A DNA stretch of 64,000 bases from Sergeia podlipaevii (GCA_030849805.1 JASANZ010002271.1:62001-126000); one strand, 5' to 3'; positions 18,401 through 29,471 are shown, counted from the first letter of the stretch. The notes: generated by a model from the letters alone, not told the origin. Program-made: numbers and translations.

Positions 18401-20313
18401 TACCTACCTTGTACGGTGCGGAGTGGAACCGTCTGCTGCGCGGGCTGCTAGATCGAGATGCGGGCCGACGCTTGACTGCAGAGCAAGCCAAGATGATTAT
18501 CAGGTCAATTCTCATGTCGGAGCGGACTCGTTCGATGAGTGGACGCGATGCCGAGGTGCTGAGGCAGCAGAGAGAAGCGGCAGCAGCCCTTCACTCTCCC
18601 GCTATGATCTCCGCTGTGCTGCGTCGGGTGTCGTCGTCCCGCAATGCGGGTGCCACTGAAGACAAGGACACTGCGTCTCAGATACAAAAGTGTATTCGGC
18701 AGCAGAGGCCTCCAGCTATTGTAGTGACTATGCCGGAGACCGCAGACTCAGTCGTCGCAGCTGCACACGCAAGCAAGGAGGCAACACCAAGCTCAACCCA
18801 GTCGCGGCAGCAGAAACAGTACAGTAGTGGGAGTAGTCAAGATCGTACAGTGGATAGCGTCGCCCTAGTGAGCGGCAATGGCAAAGTGGGAGAAAGAGAA
18901 CACAGTGGTCTTCATAGTAGCAATGCGAATGGCGGTGGCACGAGCTCTGCGAGATGTGCCACAGCGGATGCTACTTCTATGCATGCTTCCCGCCTTGCCC
19001 AAGGTGCGCCGCAGCTGTGGCGCCAGCGCGGTCGGAGACAGAGCTCGAGGAATCCACTAGATGAACTTGGCTGGCCGCTGGCTGGACACGCACGCACAAG
19101 CAGTAGTACTATCATCAATAATATCAGCGGTGGCGGCGGTATGAGCGGTCACGGTGGAGGTCAGCAGCGCGAATCAAAGGTCAAGAAGCAAGTACCCAAC
19201 GACGCGGCCACCATAAATGGCAGCATCGCTGCTGAGAACACAGCAATCACACGCCAGGAGGAGTCTCGGAAGTCTTTCTCATCGGCTATGCTCAGCGGAG
19301 GCAAAGTCCAAACAGACTGGTCATCTTCGCTTTTTCAACCCACAGAAGTACCTTCTGCTCCAATGCGCCTCCTGCAGCAGTCGCCCTCTAACGCAGCAGT
19401 GACCGTCTCGTCAGACACAGAGCTTCAGCTCGGGCACACACTGCAAATCGCCTCACCAAAGAGCATCAACACAGGCAATACCCTCTTGTCGATTGTGCAA
19501 TCCCCGTTGGACGTGCAGAATAGCGAGTGTGACGGCCCTACAGGCACAATGGCAACCGTGCCTTTCCGCTCTCGCACAACGATGGTGAGTATGTCGCACT
19601 CGCCCACTACACTTACAGACAACGAAGCCCTCTTCACCGCTCCTGCTCTAGGGGCACCTGTGCCAGTGATCATGACATCTTGTGAAAATTCGATGCCGGT
19701 CAACACAGAGTTGCGTGTAGTGTCCCTCACAAACGCTACGTTTCGTACTCTGGTCGAAACCGCAGAGACCGCCACAGTGCGTCAGTGGCTGGACGTGAAC
19801 GGACTTGGGCTCTGCACCTCTAGCTGCAGCGGGTCCTACTGTCATACCACTGCAGACTGGTCATGTGCATTGAGCAATGGTAACAACAGCATCGCAGGAG
19901 GCTCGGGAGATGCCGGTGGGAGCACGCAGCAGCAGCAGCAGGGGAACGGGGCCACCGTATTAGCTGATGAAAAGGAAAGCAGTTGTCATGGTGTTGTGGA
20001 GCAATTTGCACCAGAACACGATGTGGCACCTGCGTTTATTCCCAAGCCCCCGGAGAACTCCCAGCAGCCAACAGGGGCTTCGCCTCGCGGGAGGCTCTTG
20101 TCTTTTAGCAGTGGTATTGCGGCGACAGCGGGCACAAGGGTGGTCAATGAAATTGGCGATAGTCTCCAGATAATCCGCAGGGGCAGTGGAGCTAACAGGG
20201 AACTACTTTGGTCCAGCTCCAAAAATGGGCGTGAGGTGGCACCAATTCACGCGCCGCCACGCAAGAAGCGTTCGCCCTCCTTGTATGTACTTCCAGGAAG
20301 GCCAATGCAGTGA
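15403..20313 (+). CDS. CaMKK/LKB1-type protein kinase, complete catalytic motifs
   Basis: 1636 residues from ATG 15403. The frame is open further upstream to a GTG, but this ATG is the first, sits after the likely splice site, and puts LSKEELIRLI near the N-terminus as in the neighbouring paralogue. The kinase domain is at about residues 744-1030: VGRGSCGKV, VAIK with Lys 773, HRDIKPDN (Asp 883), DFG (Asp 901), IAPELW and DMWAMGVTLY. All key residues are present, so it should be an active Ser/Thr kinase. The activation segment is long and carries a small AQSM repeat before GTRGTMLFIAPE. The other 1300 or so residues are Ser/Thr/Asn-rich, likely disordered. Roughly 330 bases of its catalytic core are almost identical in DNA to the upstream kinase. 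In CaMKK/LKB1-type kinases the usual targets are AMPK-like kinases; the target here is unknown. Confidence 0.92.
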   Translation: MSLSCGTKPLEALSKEELIRLISEMERHTAASLLPQDAGSISADSMTNLVSDDDALMAAPPVRAGDSGSTAIPVPEEVPSALGSASVSKGALHMPTYTQQQQQRVALTSSSSRPDLPFSPGSPNNGVMAAGRTKSVVEDIVADGHRPSLVLQHHQSVGTSGLLHVFPRDGKYSPNKLVDYPNRPRNSESYASGLRSHSMDISGTIPLNCGDVSLAHPISASTSGSGLQEPLGSGSAESSEYEAFSNIDEVILDGAAQDRLAIRARKKESDIRHYMSNSYAGSDTSSTTASLCTNETNGNYHKEEEEEEKGSITRIPDTDVEATYSCRQQQRKTPKGTPARNGHFTSSSNRTMTVVNITAPHNDDEKDRHDFVKSVSVNTSTMMSVGGTQAKRGSISALSTNTQGNQSKTVVYQSTNTATPSTACSLPSDCASSEVANQSGADCVAGGDVTAAAECLTEAGATVKQVLSLFFVPSGHESEEVLEQTQAPATSSTSNEGTRGIGVHISKVPFPIPSSPPLLYHYHGAGMSLGSGSFIGSAVSLLNVQDMDRVRSSFRHREGGGSSLINHSGHYYPPDIVVPPSVFCNNLLGSPLGCGQENTETQKEDSDGTRTTTMRSESDLANTGNLISLHMEDSNSTSHSFPRGKPSSSSRVTPCEDVNIRTVGVTSSSNYSHKDHEGTSDASGRHTASTEGTALTISSKSVAARSPLGTHHSSPSVSDVSTRKTATLKKRKDAVTGVKYINEYRILKEVGRGSCGKVKLAYDGGENRLVAIKQVRRVDTRRRLGGPTRAQQSYQAFLREVDIMKKLRHKHIVSMYKVIDDPDADTLYLVMQYIDNGPIAHIEVRNGTEKVCEPIPPLELASYARQMMSGLEYLHRHNVVHRDIKPDNILVNKNKRVFLSDFGVAETFDTQYRERMERLLAQSMAQSMAMSMGGGRVGGPLVLGTRGTMLFIAPELWEGTRSYGKPVDMWAMGVTLYTLLTGRLPFRNLEEISNTSLPEIPTLYGAEWNRLLRGLLDRDAGRRLTAEQAKMIIRSILMSERTRSMSGRDAEVLRQQREAAAALHSPAMISAVLRRVSSSRNAGATEDKDTASQIQKCIRQQRPPAIVVTMPETADSVVAAAHASKEATPSSTQSRQQKQYSSGSSQDRTVDSVALVSGNGKVGEREHSGLHSSNANGGGTSSARCATADATSMHASRLAQGAPQLWRQRGRRQSSRNPLDELGWPLAGHARTSSSTIINNISGGGGMSGHGGGQQRESKVKKQVPNDAATINGSIAAENTAITRQEESRKSFSSAMLSGGKVQTDWSSSLFQPTEVPSAPMRLLQQSPSNAAVTVSSDTELQLGHTLQIASPKSINTGNTLLSIVQSPLDVQNSECDGPTGTMATVPFRSRTTMVSMSHSPTTLTDNEALFTAPALGAPVPVIMTSCENSMPVNTELRVVSLTNATFRTLVETAETATVRQWLDVNGLGLCTSSCSGSYCHTTADWSCALSNGNNSIAGGSGDAGGSTQQQQQGNGATVLADEKESSCHGVVEQFAPEHDVAPAFIPKPPENSQQPTGASPRGRLLSFSSGIAATAGTRVVNEIGDSLQIIRRGSGANRELLWSSSKNGREVAPIHAPPRKKRSPSLYVLPGRPMQ
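17783..18113 (+). repeat. 331-bp tract near-identical to 9578-9908
   Basis: Partner copy of the shared kinase-core tract. It ends at the base after the DFG codons plus the start of the next codon, after which the two activation loops diverge completely. 18299-18353 is the partner of the second 55-base block. Confidence 0.95.
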
Positions 20314-20927
20314 TCAACACGGCGGGGGGGAGGGAGGGATATGTACACACACACACACACGCGCAAAGGAGAAAAGAAAAATACACGCGTTGGTAAACAA
20401 AAAAAAAAAAATGCCAAAGGCACGTAGCATGCCGGTAAAAATGGAAAAACAAAAGAAGAGAGAGGATGGGAAGCAAGCAAATGATGCTATATCCACGATT
20501 CGGCATTTTGGAAAAAAAATGGTTTTACTCCCCCCTTCCCTTTCCCCCCTCCTTTTCAAGAAAAGAAAACTATCATTTTGTTTTTCATTGCACGAACATC
20601 TTCATCTTTGATATGTTGCTGAAGTTGTTATCCTATTATGTATGCGAGTGCGTGGTGCGCGTGTGAAGCAGTATTTTGATATTGTTTCACTCATTACGCG
20701 TTTTCTTTTATTATTTTTTACTCTTCTTACTCGCACTTTGCACTTATATTATTATTTTTCTATCATTTTGTTTTCCTGTTGGTTTACGCTCTGCTCTGAT
20801 GATTACGACAAACAAATGGGGTCACTCACGCCACACACACACACACACACACAACTCCCAAAATATATATATATATCTCTGAGCGTTTGCTTGTATTTTT
20901 CCTTTTTGTGAGTTTTGTGCGTGCGTG

Positions 20928-20954
20928 TTGTTTGTTTGTTTGTTTGTTTGTTTG
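20928..20954. repeat. TTTG tetranucleotide microsatellite
   Basis: More than six tandem TTTG units. Similar GTTT runs occur at 34301-34324 and around 13808-13824. Confidence 0.9.
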
Positions 20955-23877
20955 CTTTGCTTTTGGATTGATGAAGCAATATCTAATGCGATGCAGATCA
21001 AAACGGAAAAAAGGGGTGTATATATATATATATATTAGATTGCGCATATGCGGTGTACGGCACGCCCACATGCGATGTCACTTCTGTTGTGTGCATACTG
21101 TCTTTTTCCTTTTGGCTCCTTCTCAGTCGTTCTTCTTGAATTGGCAAGTGAGATGGGAAGAGCGCCACCTCCTATATAAATACATTTCTATATTGCGCGT
21201 GCCCATGCGGGTGAGTACATGCGTGCAATTGTACTGTTATGATTGTGATTACAATCACTGCTTTTTTTTTTTAATCTCTCTCCCTGCTTCTCAGTCTCTA
21301 TATACCACAACTGCACTTCTTCATCATATATATGTTCCTCTTTTTTGGGGGATATATATATATATATATGTTTTCTTTTGCATATATATGGTTTGAATAG
21401 TTGCGTACGTGTGCAGGCCTCCATTTGTATATAGATGTGTTATTGTTATTATTTGTCGTTGTTGTTTTTACAGCGGGATTGTTTTTTCACAAAAAAAATT
21501 TCTTGGTAGAGAATTTTAAGTTGCTATCTAACGAGCTATTTGGCCTTAATTACTATCATTTTTTTTTTGTTCTTTGAATTTTCCTCGACGACCGAATACC
21601 TTTTTCTTCCTATATATTGGAAGGGGTCTTCTATGTATATTAAAAGAAAAAATTGAAGCGCTGTTTTTTCTCTATTTTTTTTTCTTATGTTGTGAGTGTG
21701 TTTGAATCTTTTTCCAGTATTTTTATTTTTCCGTTTTTGTTGCTGTTTTCATTTCAGATGGAATACTTCTTTAATGATCTCTCTATCAGTGTGTACTTCT
21801 ATGACTCTATGTTCGTGGTTGTTGTTTTTTTGTGAGAGTGGAACCTTTACTTGCATCTTTTTTTCTTGTCTTCTATTCCATTTAACAAAAAAAAAACGCG
21901 TCCAAAGTTGAAAAGCAGTCGAAGGGATATATATATATGCATGCATGTGCTTGTTTTCTGGTGCATTGCATGGTTTCTCTGCTACCTACGGTATCTCGCT
22001 CAGATTTTCTTTTTATTTATATTTTTACTTATAAAAGAAGAAAATGAGCTTGTTGTTAAGCCAACACGCATTACATGGAGAAAGTGACATGTGTGTGTGT
22101 GTGAGAGAGAGAGAGCATGTTTAGATACACGACAGGCCGCTTAGCATTGCCTCTTCCTTGCTTACGCTACTCCTCACGGCGCTGTGTATACGGGCAAAAG
22201 CTGGTGAAAGGAGGAAGGAAGGGTAGTGGAGTAAACAAACACTGCCATGAGGTGCATTTATTATTGATATTCTTATTGTTTCTTATTCTCGTCTAGTTAT
22301 GTATCATTGCTTATCAAATGGAAGAAAAGAGGGAAAAAAAAGGGAGAAAGAGAAAGAGAAAGAGACTTGCATTGCAACACCTCTCTTTTTAGCTGTTGCT
22401 TTTTTATGTTCTCTTTTATGCATATAATGAGCAATCGTCACTTGGTTTGTGGCTGAGCGCTCACAATGCAGACTCAAGGCAGGGATAACTCTTTACTATT
22501 TTCTTGTTTTCTTTTTCTTTTTTCTATTTGCATCTTGGATGCTTTTTTCTGCATTTTTTTTTAGATGAGGCTTTTAAAAAATGTGTTAAAGTACGTGTGC
22601 TTATATTTGTTTGACGTTGCTTCTTCTCTCCCACCTTTTTGTTGCTTTGTGTTTTCGGCCTTTTCATATTTTACTTTTAGTATATGCGTTTTATTTTTTT
22701 TTTCTCTTTTTGCTTTTGTTGCTCTCTCTCTTTCTTTCTCTCCCTTTCTTGGTGCTTGCATATAGTTGCATACACATATAATTATTATTATTTTTCCTGT
22801 GATTGTATATATTTGTTTTTGTATACATGGGTATGGGTACATGCATCTGTTCATTATTATATTTTCTTCTGATCTCCTTCTGTTTTAGCATGACCTACTT
22901 ATGTAAGAGGTAACACGATAATAAAGGAAGCAAGGGGTCACGCCCCCTGTGTGTAGATATACATATATTTCTTTTTTTGGCTAAACGGAGTCGTCTTGAA
23001 GAAAAAAGAAAGAAAGAGAAGAGGTAAAATATGTGTTTTATACAGATAGATTCAGCAACTAGTGTTCGCATGCTTCTATAACACGTAAGCACTGTTCACC
23101 ATTTCGCTTTTTAAAAAAAAACCTCGCTTAATACAACTTTGTAAAGAAAAATGAGAGAGCGACGATGTTGACCTTTTTTTCTTTTTTGATTTTTTTTTTG
23201 TAATATTTTTTTTTTGATCCAATCATATAACGTAAAGAAATAATCATAATAATGCACAACTTTCAAAAAAAAAAAAAAAAAAGAATGGTTTCTTCTGCTC
23301 CTACGGTGCAACTTTGCGTCTTAAGGAGTGGTGTTGATTGTTTTCTTACTATAGTGCCTTTACTTATGTACATCTCCGTCTTGGTAGTCGGTAGAAAAAA
23401 AAATGCCTCCCTTTTCTGTTTCTATTTCCATCTCTTTTTTTTCTTTGATAATATCTGTACTTTTTTTCTTTAAAAAAAAAAAGGAACTTACTTTTCTTTA
23501 CGCGTTTCTACTTGCAATAAAGTAGTCGTCCACTCATTTACTAGAGGCTGTTGCCCTAGTCGCCCTGTACGTAGCATAGCAACTGAAAAGGCATTTGGGG
23601 TCGTTTTTCTTTAAAGAGAGAGCCGAGAGGGAACAGCGGTACACGAAGCTCTGTTTCTAAACTAACTTGCTCTTTCTCTCTCTCTCTCTCTCTGTGTTTT
23701 TTAAATATATATATTTTGCTTTTTTTTTTCTCTTGACTCATATATATCTCTCTGCATTCATCCTCTACATATCATAGCTGAATAACAGTCACAAATACGC
23801 ACACATATATATAAATATATACACCGGCAGCGAATTTTCCCTTTCTGTGTATATAAATTTATACATATATAGTAGTT

Positions 23878-23913
23878 GTTTGTTTTTTTCGTTTTTGTTT
23901 TTGTTTTTTACAG
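23878..23913 (+). promoter_or_regulatory. Strong candidate trans-splice acceptor for third kinase
   Basis: An almost uninterrupted T/G-interspersed pyrimidine tract ends in TTTTTTACAG, with AG at 23912-23913. The leader to ATG 24023 would be 109 bases. This is the cleanest acceptor in the window. Confidence 0.65.
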
Positions 23914-24022
23914 CAGCGGTAGCCCTTTTTTCTCGTTTAATTTCTTTCATTCATTGCCTTTGTGGCTATATACTTTTTACGCAATTGGTTTGTTTGCCGC
24001 ACCAGTGGTGTGATTGTATTCC

Positions 24023-26947
24023 ATGCTTCCTACAGCACTACCGCGAAGCTCAAAGAAGAATGCCCCGGGTGGGCGGAAACTCATAGCCTGTGTGGCTTCC
24101 CCACCCTCTCTTACATCCCTCAGCCTGCCACGCCACAAGAACGGTGATACGTCCCCCCTCGAGTGCGCCTCCACGATGCACGACTGCCAACCTCGACCCA
24201 AGTGGTTTCCAGGTTCTTGCGACGGCAGCTCAAAGAACACGCGGGTTAACTTGCGCGAAGGGGGGAACCCAGCCGAGGACAGGCCTCCTTCCCTCTCAAC
24301 AATCGTCCCGTTGTCACGTCCAACTAACACCCACGCAATAATTCAGACCAACAGAAGGAAATCAGCACAGGATGGTGTGCAACCCAAAAACAGCAACGGC
24401 AATTTCGACTACAACATCCCTGGATGCAGCACCGCTCATGTAGGCGCAATGTATATTCCTAAATCTTCAGACATCTCTAGTGTTGAGCCGCGGCGGAGAC
24501 AAAGCACGCCGCTGCCGCCTGGAGGAAACGTCTCCCTCTCCGCCCTGTTGTCACTACAGCGAGCACAGAAGTTCCAAGGTAACCTGGTCAACATGGATGA
24601 GTTCGAGGAGGAGGAAGAAGATCTGGCGTCTCATGGATACCTCCCGGGGAACCCCATGTCTAGTGACAGCTCAGGGAAGACGAAGAAGGAAGAGTCCACG
24701 CAGAAGCCGGAGAGATACTCGCCCCAGGGTAGCTCATGTAGAAACGATTATGGGAGCCCGTTGGCAGAAAAGCGCCTCTTTCTGTCATCAGATGCCTTTG
24801 ATCCACAAGCTCAGGTGAGACCCGCTAAAAAAGAAGCGCACTGGCCATCCGATAATGAGCACAGTAATCAACATGATTACAACATCCACACCCCTATGAC
24901 ACCCCTCTCTGTGCGATCCCCGCTTGGGCACGACTCAAGTGTATTGGGACTGCCAGGGAGCGGGGAAGATGAAGAGCATGAACCGCTGATGGTGCCTCAG
25001 GGAGGGCGATATGATGTCACGAAGTTTTCATCTCAGGCGACGTCCATGGTGCAAGCGTATGGAGTGCCGCACATGTCCACGATGGAGCCCGCTTGCACTC
25101 CTCAGCAATCGGTGAGTGCTGGCAGGGGGGAGGGAGAGGAAAGGGATTGCGAGGAGGACGAGGATGAAAGTGTCGATGAAGAGGATGATGGCGGCAATGA
25201 TGAAGCAAAGGTCAACGCACAGTTTTATGGTCGCGCCACCACCGCGGAGAACCACAATGGCGCAAAGTTTTTGAACGACTATTTAATCATTTCTGATATT
25301 GGCCATGGTGCCTCGGGGAAGGTGAAACTGGCGTACAGTCTCGCGCGCAACCAATCGGTTGCCATTAAAGTCATTACAAGACGAAAAGAGAAGAAATATC
25401 GGTTGATTAGGTCAGAGAGCATGGTGGACGCAGGCGCAGGCGATGGCGGCAGTGAGCAACGCCCAGTCGTGCTTTCACCGGCTGAGCGCCAGAAGCAGGC
25501 GCTGCAGCGCGAGATCGACGTCATGAAGCACCTTCACCACTCAAACATTGTGTCGCTCTACGAGGTCATTAACGACCCGCAGTCCAACAAGATATATCTC
25601 ATCATGCAGTACATTGACAAGGGTCCCATTGCCACGATCAACTCAGATGGAAGCATTGATAAACCGATTGATCCAGTTGATATGATTGGCATTGCGTCCC
25701 AAGTGTGTGCTGGGCTCCGTTATCTTCACCATCGTGGTGTCGTGCATCGCGACATCAAGCCGGAGAACATTCTTGTGGACACTTCTGGTCATGCTTTTCT
25801 AGCTGATTTTGGGGTTGCAGAAATGTTCAAGGATGAGGATGCGAAGGCGACCACGGTAGACACGTGTGAGTTTCAAGGCACGCCGCTCTTCATGGCCCCA
25901 GAGATTTACTATGTGGACGACGACACCGCTTTCGATGCCAATGAGAACATGAGCGACGACGACGACGATGAGGGAGGAAGAGAGCGTGAGCGGACACCGG
26001 CTGGGGTCACAGACACAGATAAGAGCTCAAGCTGCTGTGGCGGTGGCAAACCGCCCTCATCGACCTACGGCGGCAGCACTGGAGGAGGGGGGAAACGCGT
26101 GATCGATCTCTTTGCGCTTGATATCTGGGCACTTGGGGTCACCTTTGTTACGCTACTCGCGGGACACGTCCCATTTCTGTCCATAAATGATATCCGAGCT
26201 ACGGTGAAGAAGGAAGTTACACTGCCAGTGGAGGTGCCGCACATGTGGCGTGAGCTTCTGTCTATGATGCTGGAGAGCAACCCAGACAGGCGGCCACACA
26301 TACGCAAAGTACAGCGCGTGCTGCGACGGTTGGAGCGTCACGCGCTGAAGAAAGAACTGGAGAGCACCACTCTGACTGACACGACTGATTTAATGCCAAG
26401 ACGATCTGTAGAGCGCAGCGCACGCTTCCGGCCTCTACATTGCAACTTTGGTGGGGGCAACCATGGCGAGTGCGACGACGACGCTGATGGTGGGCTTCCT
26501 AGTATTGACGATGAAGTTTTTAGTCAGCGCTCGCGCCCAGTGGGGACTTGCAGTCGAAGTAGCAGCCAGGCACACAGCTCGGGGACACCGTTGGGATACA
26601 TTTCTCCGCGAAGCCCCTCTAGTCAAGTACTACGGTTGCGGGCAATGGGCTCAGGTCCGAACACAACAACCGGCGCAGCAGCGGCGCGGGGCGTGCATGG
26701 GGTGCTCAACGGGCGACACCTCCTTTGCACTTCTCCTGTGGAGTCTTCAACATCTCCCACGGCACGGCTGAACAGGCAAATGTCGCCACTACTGCGGTTG
26801 CCCGTCATCAACGCTAGAGGCGGCGGCAGCAGCAGCAGCGGAGTCTTACCGATATTTACACAGACGGAAGGTGCGTTGGGTTTGGGGCGAAGTGGTCACA
26901 AGTCACTTCTTTTGAGAGACGCCATGCTGGAGAAAATTGAGCCATGA
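24023..26947 (+). CDS. CaMKK/LKB1-type protein kinase, third member
   Basis: 974 residues from ATG 24023; the frame extends three codons upstream only to a TTG. The kinase domain is at about residues 418-775: [13 protein letters not shown] with Lys 449, HRDIKPEN (Asp 577), DFG (Asp 595), GTPLFMAPE and [10 protein letters not shown]. All catalytic landmarks are present. An acidic Asp/Gly/Ser-rich insertion of about 70 residues separates APE from the DIWALG helix, where most kinases have about 12-20 residues. The N-terminal arm has acidic clusters (EEEEEDLA and a Glu/Asp-rich stretch near 370-390). Shared phrases such as [21 protein letters not shown] and DFGVAE place it with the two upstream kinases, but its DNA is not near-identical to theirs, so it is the older paralogue or was not recently converted. 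Confidence 0.92.
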   Translation: MLPTALPRSSKKNAPGGRKLIACVASPPSLTSLSLPRHKNGDTSPLECASTMHDCQPRPKWFPGSCDGSSKNTRVNLREGGNPAEDRPPSLSTIVPLSRPTNTHAIIQTNRRKSAQDGVQPKNSNGNFDYNIPGCSTAHVGAMYIPKSSDISSVEPRRRQSTPLPPGGNVSLSALLSLQRAQKFQGNLVNMDEFEEEEEDLASHGYLPGNPMSSDSSGKTKKEESTQKPERYSPQGSSCRNDYGSPLAEKRLFLSSDAFDPQAQVRPAKKEAHWPSDNEHSNQHDYNIHTPMTPLSVRSPLGHDSSVLGLPGSGEDEEHEPLMVPQGGRYDVTKFSSQATSMVQAYGVPHMSTMEPACTPQQSVSAGRGEGEERDCEEDEDESVDEEDDGGNDEAKVNAQFYGRATTAENHNGAKFLNDYLIISDIGHGASGKVKLAYSLARNQSVAIKVITRRKEKKYRLIRSESMVDAGAGDGGSEQRPVVLSPAERQKQALQREIDVMKHLHHSNIVSLYEVINDPQSNKIYLIMQYIDKGPIATINSDGSIDKPIDPVDMIGIASQVCAGLRYLHHRGVVHRDIKPENILVDTSGHAFLADFGVAEMFKDEDAKATTVDTCEFQGTPLFMAPEIYYVDDDTAFDANENMSDDDDDEGGRERERTPAGVTDTDKSSSCCGGGKPPSSTYGGSTGGGGKRVIDLFALDIWALGVTFVTLLAGHVPFLSINDIRATVKKEVTLPVEVPHMWRELLSMMLESNPDRRPHIRKVQRVLRRLERHALKKELESTTLTDTTDLMPRRSVERSARFRPLHCNFGGGNHGECDDDADGGLPSIDDEVFSQRSRPVGTCSRSSSQAHSSGTPLGYISPRSPSSQVLRLRAMGSGPNTTTGAAAARGVHGVLNGRHLLCTSPVESSTSPTARLNRQMSPLLRLPVINARGGGSSSSGVLPIFTQTEGALGLGRSGHKSLLLRDAMLEKIEP

Positions 26948-28447
26948 GGGGATTCATTTACAGAAATATAAATGTTCTTTAAAAAAAAAAAAAAATGTGC
27001 TATGCCGTGCATGTGTATGTGTATGTGTGTACGTGCGTGTGTTTGCTAGCGTGAAAGAATTGTGGGTGAATGTGCTTTCTACTTTTTTCATCATTAGTAT
27101 TATTATATTACATTTTTCTTGTGCGCATGTGTGTGTGTGTGTGTGTGTATGTGTGTTTCAAGTTTGGGCAGCTTATGTACTTCTTAGTGATGGCGATCTT
27201 CCTTGTGTGTCATTTATTGATATATACTATTATCCTCTGTTCACTTTAAAAAAAATAGATGTGTTTCTTGCTTTTATTTGTATACATACATATATATATA
27301 TGTATGTACGTTGAGAGAGGGAGAGAGAATGATAATGATGAATGCATGCGAGAGAATGAAAGCCATTTTGTCATAGTGAAGCGTATCTTTTTTTTTTTCT
27401 CATATGATTGTGTTTAGTTGTATTTTCTTTTTTATCACACTTTTTTTTTTTAAGCAAAAGTACAAAGGTATTATAAACAGTTTGTTTACCTTGTTTTGTG
27501 TCTGTGTCTGTCTGTGTGTGTGTGTGTTTTTCTCATTCCTTTTTTTTATATGCCTCCGCATATCTTATGGTATTTGCCGCAGTTGCAATATGTTTATTGA
27601 GTATCTGTGATCTTTTTCTTTTGTTGCTGTGGTCTCGGGTTCTCTTTTTTTTTTCGCTTTTTCTTCTTTTTTTTTTCATTGTGAGTGCGGTCGGTTCTCA
27701 CGGAACGGGAGAGGCAAACTTGTGGCGCGGATATCCCGCTGCGTTGCAAGCGCGTAGATACTCTGTCGTATGTACCACACAGCAATCTAGATGGCAAAAA
27801 AAGATGCCCTTTTCACTTGAGTGGTTGGTTCTCCTGCTTATAGTTTGAAAAATTAATGTAATTTTCCTCTTATTGCTGCTTTTTTTTGTATGTGATTGTT
27901 TCATTTCTCACTGAATTGCAGGTATCAAAGTGAAAAATTAGATGTTGTCTTGCTGACTATTGTGTTGCCGTTTGTTTGTTTGTTTATTTGTTTGTTTTTC
28001 ATACATTTTTTTCTTTTTTGTGTGTGTGTGGGTGCGTGTGTTGGTTTTGTTGTGCAATTGTTGCTTACTCACTACGATTGTGCATTTCCCCATTTACTTT
28101 ACTTTCAAAAAGTATGCGTCTCCATTTCTATGCGATAAAGAATGGGGGAATATGTATTGCATCTCTTTAGTAAAGTCCTAATCTCATTAGAGTATGTATT
28201 GACAACGGCTTTATGTAAGCGGTTTCATATCTATATGTGCACGAAGGGATAAGAAAAAAAAAACTGTTTCAATTTTTCTCTGAATATCTCATTTTTTCTT
28301 CTTCTTCTTTTCATACTGTTAGCTCTTGCTCGTTCATTATATATATATATATTTGCTTTCATTGTATATATGTTCAACAACTGTGCTATCTATTACACCT
28401 ACAAAAAAAAAAAATGGAGACTTACGCGATCTACAAACCTGTGGTGT

Positions 28448-28503
28448 GGTAGAGGCGGGTAACTTGCAATGAATGTTCTCATATCACAGGCATGGCTTCT
28501 ACC
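28448..28503 (+). other. Possible 9-bp-stem hairpin in spacer
   Basis: GGTAGAGGC (28448-28456) can pair with GCTTCTACC (28495-28503) over nine positions with one G-U pair, leaving a 38-base loop. The size is near that of trypanosomatid single-hairpin H/ACA RNAs, but I see no decisive box element. Confidence 0.2.
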
Positions 28504-28776
28504 GCTATTGTATTCGACTGCAAGCGGAAAGGATAATCATACATGAGATACACGCATGAGCACACACTCGGAGAGAGAGAGAACCGTTCTTTTATTGCTT
28601 TTTTTTTTCTTCTTTAATCAAACCATAATAATCTCAAATGCAATTCTCATATGTGCAAAGAAGATGGTTGTGCTTTGTGTTTACCTGTGTGATGGCACGT
28701 AATGATATGAGCAATATTTTATGTGCATGTGCTTTAGAAATATTACTAGTATCATTTTTTGACTACTTCATCTTTT

Positions 28777-28777
<1 letters not shown>

Positions 28778-28805
<28 letters not shown>
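28778..28805. repeat. GTT trinucleotide microsatellite
   Basis: About nine tandem TTG/GTT units in the spacer before the LRR gene. Confidence 0.9.
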
Positions 28806-28807
<2 letters not shown>

Positions 28808-28917
28808 CTTGACAACAAGCCAACATGCTAAGGAATGATGATTAAGAGTTGAGTGCACTTAGTGTGTGTGTGTATATGTGTTTTACTAGTGATTTCTTTT
28901 CTTTTTTTTTTGAATTA

Positions 28918-28959
28918 TGAAAGCGAAACAATGCAAGCGAATCAATGAAAGCGAAACAA
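28918..28959. repeat. 14-bp tandem repeat, three copies
   Basis: The unit TGAAAGCGAAACAA occurs at 28918-28931 and 28946-28959, with a two-base variant (TGCAAGCGAATCAA) between them at 28932-28945. A fourth partial start, TGAAA, follows. It differs from the simple microsatellites around it. Confidence 0.9.
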
Positions 28960-29179
28960 TGAAATTATCATTTTTAAAAGAAATCGGAACTAATACTTAT
29001 ATAGGTACGCATTGCGACTAGCAATAACGTCTTCTTTCACCTGGGTTATATATATATATATATATATTTCCTTTTACTGCCTTACACAAAGGAGAGGGGA
29101 GGTGTGAAAAAAAAAAAATGAAAAGATGTACGCATGTACTACATCTTTTCTCCTATTTTTTTTAATGGTCTACTGATCG

Positions 29180-29231
29180 TTCTCTTTCTCTCCTTTATCA
29201 TTATTCTTTTTCTCTCTCTATATATATATAG
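29180..29231 (+). promoter_or_regulatory. Likely trans-splice acceptor for LRR gene
   Basis: A CT-rich tract (about 29180-29219) is followed by TA repeats and AG at 29230-29231, giving a leader of about 240 bases. A second CT-rich tract (29395-29425) with AG at 29441-29442 is an alternative that would give a 29-base leader. Confidence 0.45.
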
Positions 29232-29471
29232 GAAGCGTGTCCTTGACTTCTAAACTTGTCTTGTGAGAGTAACGTGCAGTAGAACGAGCTCAGGGCAAGT
29301 GGCATATTTGCTCGAAGGTGGTAGATACCAGTCTAAGCAATAGCCCTTGTCGTCAACAGAGCCGATACGAGCCTCTTCTACTACTAACTCTTTTGCCTCC
29401 CTCTCCCTTTCTCTCTTTCCTTCTACATATATATACTGATAGATAAAGAGTCGGCGTCTTCTTTAACGCAT

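Larger units (their letters stand above)
20314..24022 (+). other. 3.7-kb spacer between second and third kinases
   Basis: AT-rich spacer with TTTG repeats (20928-20954), CA and TA runs and many poly-T tracts. No gene is supported. A GC-richer patch at about 22120-22250 has no obvious fold or frame. Confidence 0.6.
26948..29471 (+). other. 2.5-kb spacer between third kinase and LRR gene
   Basis: AT-rich and microsatellite-rich spacer. It includes a GC-richer island at about 27680-27800, a possible hairpin at 28448-28503, a GTT run (about 28778-28805), a 14-bp triplicate (28918-28959) and TA runs. No protein gene is supported. Confidence 0.6.
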
